DNA from: Sinorhizobium terangae
GTDB lineage: Bacteria > Pseudomonadota > Alphaproteobacteria > Rhizobiales > Rhizobiaceae
NCBI RefSeq assembly: GCF_029714365.1
Contig: NZ_CP121660.1
Span: 372,001 to 436,000, forward strand
Reading direction: 5' to 3'
DNA length: 64,000 nucleotides
The translations under genes were made by a program, and so were the position numbers. Of the stretch, positions 56,043 to 61,554 are shown one piece after another; position 1 is the first letter of the stretch; the number at the start of each line of letters is the position of its first letter. The notes beneath the pieces were generated by a model that made no database searches, was not told the origin of the DNA, and worked only from the letters and a program-made list of their open reading frames with translations.

Positions 56043-57434
56043 GTGACAGAGGCCGCTCAACCATATACCGGGGGCCATTCCCGCAATTTGCACATTCGCT
56101 TGGCGGCGATTGAGCGCGCTGTCGTCTACGTGGCTGTTTTTTTGGCGCCGTACGCGACGTTGCGGTTTTCTGATCTTTTCTTTACGTTTAGCGATTTCTT
56201 CTTTTGCTTGAGCCTTTTCCTTCTATTGATCAGCGGACGGATCTTAAACAAACCGCTCGAGCAGGCAACGACACTTTGGCTTGTCGCGTTCATGCTTCTG
56301 TTCGTCGGGATGATGATTGGCAGCCTTTTCCATAACAGTCCTGATCGAGGACTGATTGTGACGGCGCAGTATCTCTTCGCCTACCTGTTTTTGATGATGA
56401 TCCTGGTCCGAAACGATCCAAAGGAAGCGTATCGGCTGGCCGCGATCTTCCTGGCAAGCATAATTCTCATCGATATTCATGGTATATTTACATTCTACGC
56501 GGTCGGGTATGTACCAGGAGAAGGAAGGGGCGTGGTGACGGGCGGGAAGCGCCTGGCGACCGTGCTGCGAAATCCGAATCTGGCCGCGGCGATGAACGGG
56601 CTGACAATGCCAATTCTTCTCTTTTTCTGGTCTTCAGGCCGACTCAAGTCTTACTTGGCCTTGCCGATAGTTGCACTGTTCATCGTTACAGTTGTTCTGA
56701 CAAGCTCCAACAGCGGGCTGTTTGTGATGGCGATTTGCTTGACCGTTTTCGTTGCGTTCATTTCAACCCCTCGATTGCTGTTACGCCTGACACTTGGAGC
56801 GGCCATTCTTCTTGGAGCGTTGGCGCTATTTGGCAGCAAAGATATGCTGCCCCGAGCGTTCCAAACGCGCGTTTTGGACGCTATTTCCTCCGGCGACATC
56901 TCAGAAGCCGGAACCTTCGTTTCAAGAGCAGCACTTATGGAAGAAGCTGTTCAGATGATCTCCGATGAGCAGATTTGGTTCGTAGGAGTTGGAGCCGACC
57001 AATTCCGAGAGAGAAGTGTGCAAACTGCGCCCGTTCACAACCTTTATCTTCTTCTTTGGGTTGAAGGCGGATTGCTCGCGCTTGTCGGCTGGATGTTGTT
57101 TTCGGGTGTCGCTGTACTGCTTGCGGTGGGAATCCGAAGAGACGGTGGAGATAAACACGTACTTGCCGCGATGGTGACAACTGTCATTGTCTTTCTCACG
57201 ATCGCTTTGTTCAATCCGCACATGTATGCGAGATATTGGACAATACCAGTTTTTTTGTGCCTTGGACTCGGCCTTGCACAACTGCGGCGGGCTATACCCA
57301 CGCGCCCCGGCGGGTCGCGGGCAAGATACGTTCAGCACAAGACACAAACACCGATCCGCTCCGCCACTAAAGTCGGGCAGAAAAGCGTCCTTCACCGCAT
57401 CTCTAAGGTTGGCGAAGACAGGAGAATGAAGTAA
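56043..57434 (+). CDS. O-antigen polymerase/ligase-like membrane protein (Wzy/WaaL type)
   Basis: This 463-residue protein has about ten to twelve hydrophobic segments and a large periplasmic loop after residue 300 (FVSRAALMEEAVQMI...FVGVGADQF...APVHNLYLLLWVEGG), the pattern of the Wzy_C/O-antigen ligase superfamily, which polymerises or ligates lipid-linked repeat units. The GTG at 56043 has GGAGG five bases upstream and starts after the previous gene. An ATG at 55953 would overlap that gene by 41 bases. Base composition is distinctly AT-rich around 56120-56250. The C-terminal tail is basic and cytoplasmic. Confidence 0.85.
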   Translation: MTEAAQPYTGGHSRNLHIRLAAIERAVVYVAVFLAPYATLRFSDLFFTFSDFFFCLSLFLLLISGRILNKPLEQATTLWLVAFMLLFVGMMIGSLFHNSPDRGLIVTAQYLFAYLFLMMILVRNDPKEAYRLAAIFLASIILIDIHGIFTFYAVGYVPGEGRGVVTGGKRLATVLRNPNLAAAMNGLTMPILLFFWSSGRLKSYLALPIVALFIVTVVLTSSNSGLFVMAICLTVFVAFISTPRLLLRLTLGAAILLGALALFGSKDMLPRAFQTRVLDAISSGDISEAGTFVSRAALMEEAVQMISDEQIWFVGVGADQFRERSVQTAPVHNLYLLLWVEGGLLALVGWMLFSGVAVLLAVGIRRDGGDKHVLAAMVTTVIVFLTIALFNPHMYARYWTIPVFLCLGLGLAQLRRAIPTRPGGSRARYVQHKTQTPIRSATKVGQKSVLHRISKVGEDRRMK

Positions 57435-57838
57435 CCTCGCCCATAGTCGCGGTAACTCGGACTGTTGCTGACGATCAAGCGTTTATTATTGAGATGTTTT
57501 TTCTTATTTCATCGCGGCCGCTCGGGGCCGTCGTTCAGGCGTTGATCCGATTGTCAAACGAGGTTGTGATCACTTTGTTCCTGCCAACTTAATGCGGGAC
57601 AGCGCCGGGCGTAACGATTGGGAGGACAGTCGATGTCCTGGATCGTTAGTGACAATGATAGGGATCTTCCTTCGATACCGGAGGTCAATGGCCAAGCATA
57701 TTGGGTTGTTGGGCAGTTCGCCGGAGCAGTGATTAGTTGGCGAGCGTGACCCTTGTTCCACCGCGCATACACACCCGCACAAGACGAAAGCCAGACTCAA
57801 CCTCAAGATAAAGCACTAGGAGATGGAAGGCTTATAGG
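57435..57838. other. Gap upstream of the sulfotransferase gene with an imperfect hairpin
   Basis: This 404-base gap has no convincing gene; minus-strand frames near 57554-57806 lack recognisable features. An imperfect hairpin lies at 57613-57647: AACGAT...AGGACA pairs with TGTCCT...ATCGTT around GTCGA. It may belong to the leader of the sulfotransferase gene, which has AGG sequences before its ATG. Confidence 0.45.
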
Positions 57839-58762
57839 ATGCCCACGCAAGCAACGCGCATCGTTTATATCGCAGGTTACGGACGTAGCGGGTCAACCCT
57901 TCTCGATATTGCCTTGGGACAACATCCTGTGGTGGTGGGCGCGGGGGAGATAACGTGTCTCACGCGGCACGTGTGGCGCCGGAATGAATATTGTGCGTGC
58001 GGCCATCCAATTCGCGATTGTGCCGTCTGGAGCACAGTCTTGCAAAAGTGGTCGAAGGATAGCGATCCGACGTTCATGTCAGAATATTGCGCACTTCAAA
58101 AGAAATTTGAAGGCTTGCCGGTATTCTTTAAAGTACTTAGTGGCATTGGTCTCGGAAGGCAGTTTTCGCCATATGCACTTCATACAAAGCGTCTATTTGA
58201 TGAGATGCTGTCGTCGTCGGGCAAGCAGATGGTTGTCGACTCTTCGAAGTTGCCGGGGAGAGCGATGGCGCTTGCGCAGATCCCGGGAGTTGACATGCGC
58301 GTCATCCACCTGGTGCGCGACGGGCGCGGTGTGGCTTGGTCGCTGCTCAAGGGCTATCAGCGTGACGAAAAATCAGGATTGCAGAAGGAAATCAAGCCAA
58401 AGTCGGTATTCAGGACCGCTTTGCGATGGAGCATCGTGAATCTCGCAGTCGAATACCTCCTGCGAAAACTGGGCCCACAAAAGGTCATGCGAGTAAGATA
58501 CGAGGATTTTGCATCTGATCCTGTCGGGATCATGCAGCAAATCGGGACATTTCTTGAGCTTGATCTAAGCCAGATCGGTTCAACTCTTCAAAGCGGCGGT
58601 TCCATGGGGCCAGGACACCAAGTCGCAGGGAACCGATTACGCATGAATGCATCGATCGCACTCAATAAAGATGAGACGTGGCGAACACGCATGCCATCCG
58701 GTCAGCAAGCTTCCTTTCAGCGATTGGGCGGTTGGATGCTCAGGCGCTACGGCTATCTTTGA
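57839..58762 (+). CDS. PAPS-dependent sulfotransferase
   Basis: This 307-residue enzyme transfers sulfate from PAPS to an acceptor, probably a sugar hydroxyl. The 5'-phosphosulfate loop is GYGRSGST at residues 13-20, and the 3'-phosphate site is RDGRGVAWS at about 160-168. The CACGHPIRDCAVW segment is typical of this bacterial sulfotransferase group. No membrane span or signal peptide is seen, so it would act in the cytoplasm on a precursor. PAPS would come from CysD/CysNC at 30.7-33.5 kb and the PAP product would be removed by CysQ. The surrounding polysaccharide genes make a sulfated surface glycan the likely product. The base composition is AT-richer than average. Confidence 0.9.
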   Translation: MPTQATRIVYIAGYGRSGSTLLDIALGQHPVVVGAGEITCLTRHVWRRNEYCACGHPIRDCAVWSTVLQKWSKDSDPTFMSEYCALQKKFEGLPVFFKVLSGIGLGRQFSPYALHTKRLFDEMLSSSGKQMVVDSSKLPGRAMALAQIPGVDMRVIHLVRDGRGVAWSLLKGYQRDEKSGLQKEIKPKSVFRTALRWSIVNLAVEYLLRKLGPQKVMRVRYEDFASDPVGIMQQIGTFLELDLSQIGSTLQSGGSMGPGHQVAGNRLRMNASIALNKDETWRTRMPSGQQASFQRLGGWMLRRYGYL

Positions 58763-58861
58763 GAAATGCGGATTATGTCTTCGGCGAAAGTCATCGCCCC
58801 TGCGCTGGCAATTGCACTCGGGCAAGATTGAATTTCAGCTTCGATTTGGTGGCATGAGAGC

Positions 58862-60346
58862 ATGAAGGTAAATATTCGGTCGCGTAGTGTAAGCGTATTT
58901 CCTTTCACGGTCGCCCGCTTCTTGATGTTGGCGGGGCTGCTCTGCGCATTGTGTATCGGGCATCCAGGGGAGGCTGTTGCCCAGACCGCAACGGCGCTCG
59001 AGGGGCCTCTTTCACCCAAGCTTCCCGACGGTAGACAACGCGCCTTTCCCACGGCCGAAGGCTTCGGTGCCGGCTCCCTTGGCGGCCGAGGGGGGAAGGT
59101 GATCTATGTCGTCAACACGAAAGAATCCGGTCCAGGTTCCCTGCGTGACTGCATCGAAGCGTCCGGGCCGCGCATTTGCATCTTTCGCACGGGCGGTACC
59201 ATTGTTCTCCGCGAGCGATCATTGGTTGTTCGAAATCCATTTTTGACCATTGCCGGAGAGACGGCACCGGGCGGAGGCATCGCGATCCGCAACGGTCGGA
59301 CACAAATACGTCCTTCAATCGAAATCGTGACCAACGACGTGATCATAAGACACGTTCGCCTGCGCGCTGGTCCACATACGCGTAAAGCCTGCTGTTCCGG
59401 GAGCCTCGGAATGTACACCGAGGCGGCGAGAAACATCATGCTCGATCATATCTCTGCCAGTTGGGGATCGGATGAGACGATCGATTCAGAAGATGCCAGC
59501 AATTTCACGTGGCAGTGGGGAATTACGAGCGAGCCGCTCCTGATAGGTGGGCCGGGGAAAGAGAATCGCGCGCGCAATATGTTGTTTACCAAGGGTGGCA
59601 ACGTCTCTGTGCACCACTCGCTTTTTGCTCTCGGCAAATACAGAAATCCGCAGATCAAAATGAAAAATGCCGGAGCGGTTGCCGATGTTGTGAATAATGT
59701 ATTTTTCTCGCCAGAGTGGCAGTACGTCGTGAGCTTTGGCGATGAATGGGCGCATATCCAGGCGAACGTCGTCGGCAATTACAAGATCGCAGGAGAGAAG
59801 TTGCGAAACGACCACATGGTGCATCTCTTCAATGAAAGCGGGCTTGGTCACTCGATTTACGTCAAGGACAACTATGACGAACCCTACCGGACTGAATCCG
59901 GGCAGGATGACAGCTTGGTTTTGGCCGAGGGCCAGAGGCGATTTGTTGTGGCGGCACCATTCGACGCGCCCCAGATCCGCACCTCCGCGCCGATGAGTGC
60001 CTACGAAGATGTCCTGGCGAATGCCGGCGCGACAAAGCCGGAACGCGATGCCGTCGACCGACGCATTATTGAGGACGTCAAAAATCGCCGCGGACGATTG
60101 CTCGAAACAGATCCGGAGGACGTCGGGGGATGGCCGGACCTTGCCGCTGGGGTGCCTTACCAAGACAGTGATATGGACGGCATTTCAGACGATTGGGAAG
60201 TCAAGAATGGCATGGATGCGGCAGATGCCAATGATGGCCCGCAAGATGCGGACAATGACGGATGGACAAACCTGGAGGAGTTTCTCCATTTCATGGCCGG
60301 TGATAGCGGAGGCGGCGACGTCAAATTGCCCTTGGATGAAGAATGA
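58862..60346 (+). CDS. Secreted pectate-lyase-like beta-helix protein with calcium-binding C-terminus
   Basis: This 494-residue exported protein has a signal peptide (about residues 1-40, ending AVAQT). The catalytic part is a right-handed beta-helix of the pectate lyase superfamily: AFPTAEGFGAGSLGGRGGKVIYV, GSLRDCIEASGPRICIFRTGGTI, ITIAGETAPG-like LTIAGETAPGGGI, and HVRLRAGPH with LDHISASWGSDETID, where the acidic residues bind calcium. The C-terminus carries DSDMDGISDDWE and DADNDGWTNLEE, two thrombospondin-3/EF-hand-like calcium loops. In a polysaccharide cluster it may trim or depolymerise the cluster's own glycan or act on plant pectin. Confidence 0.88.
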   Translation: MKVNIRSRSVSVFPFTVARFLMLAGLLCALCIGHPGEAVAQTATALEGPLSPKLPDGRQRAFPTAEGFGAGSLGGRGGKVIYVVNTKESGPGSLRDCIEASGPRICIFRTGGTIVLRERSLVVRNPFLTIAGETAPGGGIAIRNGRTQIRPSIEIVTNDVIIRHVRLRAGPHTRKACCSGSLGMYTEAARNIMLDHISASWGSDETIDSEDASNFTWQWGITSEPLLIGGPGKENRARNMLFTKGGNVSVHHSLFALGKYRNPQIKMKNAGAVADVVNNVFFSPEWQYVVSFGDEWAHIQANVVGNYKIAGEKLRNDHMVHLFNESGLGHSIYVKDNYDEPYRTESGQDDSLVLAEGQRRFVVAAPFDAPQIRTSAPMSAYEDVLANAGATKPERDAVDRRIIEDVKNRRGRLLETDPEDVGGWPDLAAGVPYQDSDMDGISDDWEVKNGMDAADANDGPQDADNDGWTNLEEFLHFMAGDSGGGDVKLPLDEE

Positions 60347-60502
60347 TTTGGTTGCGGCCTAAGATCCTCTCCTTATTCGCTGCAACATCGCCCTTTCTGA
60401 CAGTGATTTTCCGATTATGCTGCAGTGGATCTTGGTATACGCAAATGTTTGAAAAGGCGCGTTGAGGGCGCGCGGAGACGCTTATGAGTACAGGTGATGA
60501 TA

Positions 60503-60580
60503 TCTACAGAACCGCGCGTCCAATCGGACGCGCAAAGGCCGCTGTAGTACTTTGAATTGCTGCATGATTTTGTCCTGAAG
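60503..60580. repeat. RIME-like palindromic repeat, truncated copy
   Basis: This copy keeps the first palindrome (GCGCGTCC-AATC-GGACGCGC, 60514-60533) and the shared CTGTAG-ACTTTGAATTGCTGCATG stretch, but the second palindrome of the 7483-7590 copy is missing. The stem differs from the other copy by paired changes (GTCT/AGAC versus GTCC/GGAC). It ends about 15 bases before the ATG at 60596. Confidence 0.75.
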
Positions 60581-60595
60581 ACGGATTAGCAAGCC

Positions 60596-61447
60596 ATGAC
60601 CGTGAGTGCCAGCAAGTTCTATTCATCAAGCGCCGATACGATCGATTCGGCGTCGGAATCTGCCTTCTTCGCCAAGCTGAAGATGCGAAACGGCACCTTT
60701 AAGCTGACGCGGCCTTCGCGCTTTCGTGAGCTGGAAGTCGCGTTTCGGCCGCTTATCGAGCAGCGCACGCGCTCGCTTCACGAAGTGCTGGATGTGGGGG
60801 TTTCCACGGGGTTGACGACTGTGGAACTCGCCAGCTTCTTGAAGGGGTGTGGCGCTGCTGCCCGCATCACGGCAACGGATCTCTTCATCGAGGCGCACAT
60901 CGTTGAACTGGGGCCGGGCCTTAAAATTCTGTGCGATCCGGAGGGGTGGCCGCTGCAATATGACGTCTCGGGCATCATAATTCGTCCATGGGTCCGAAGG
61001 CTGGACTACGTGACGCTGGCTTTCATTCCACTTGTCCTTGGCCGCAAGCTGCTTCGCCCGCGCCTGCGTTCGCGCATAAGGGCCGGGATGAGCAGGCCAG
61101 TGAAAATGATTACCCGATCATTGCCATCGAATGGGGAAATAGAATTCGAAGAAAATGATATCATGCGTCGGTCACAGCACTTTGTCCGGCGGTTTGATCT
61201 GGTGCGTGCCGCCAACATTCTGAATACAAACTATTTTTCCCCGGATCAGATCCGGACCGCAATTGGGAATATCCATTCCTATCTCCGCGGTCCGGGTGCC
61301 TTGGTCATGATTGCGCGCACGAACCGCGCGCAGGAGAATGCCGGCACGCTGTTTGAACTCAAGGAGGACGGCTCGTTCGCCGTACTGGAGCGCGTGGGCG
61401 GGGGATCAGAGATCGAAAAGCTCGTGCTGGATTTCCGCGCCTCCTGA
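60596..61447 (+). CDS. SAM-dependent methyltransferase-like protein
   Basis: This 283-residue protein has a class I methyltransferase-like start: LHEVLDVGVSTGLTTVELASFL (motif I variant DVGVSTG), then a RITATDLFIEAHIVEL segment where motif II is expected. The rest is less typical: a basic, hydrophobic middle (RPWVRRLDYVTLAFIPLVLGRKLLRP), and a late FDLVRAANILNTNYFSPDQI which matches motif IV/V of other bacterial proteins of this type. Substrate is unknown. It is preceded by a truncated RIME-like repeat whose end nearly touches the ATG; no clear ribosome site is seen. It lies between the pectate-lyase-like gene and the second RTX gene. Confidence 0.7.
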   Translation: MTVSASKFYSSSADTIDSASESAFFAKLKMRNGTFKLTRPSRFRELEVAFRPLIEQRTRSLHEVLDVGVSTGLTTVELASFLKGCGAAARITATDLFIEAHIVELGPGLKILCDPEGWPLQYDVSGIIIRPWVRRLDYVTLAFIPLVLGRKLLRPRLRSRIRAGMSRPVKMITRSLPSNGEIEFEENDIMRRSQHFVRRFDLVRAANILNTNYFSPDQIRTAIGNIHSYLRGPGALVMIARTNRAQENAGTLFELKEDGSFAVLERVGGGSEIEKLVLDFRAS

Positions 61448-61554
61448 ACTTAGGCACGTCTGCAGCAATGGCTGTTTGCTCCGCCCCGTTTTGCCGCGCC
61501 AGCACGGATCGAAAAATAAACTCCGCCTCTGACGCATGGGTCCAGCAGCGCTCG

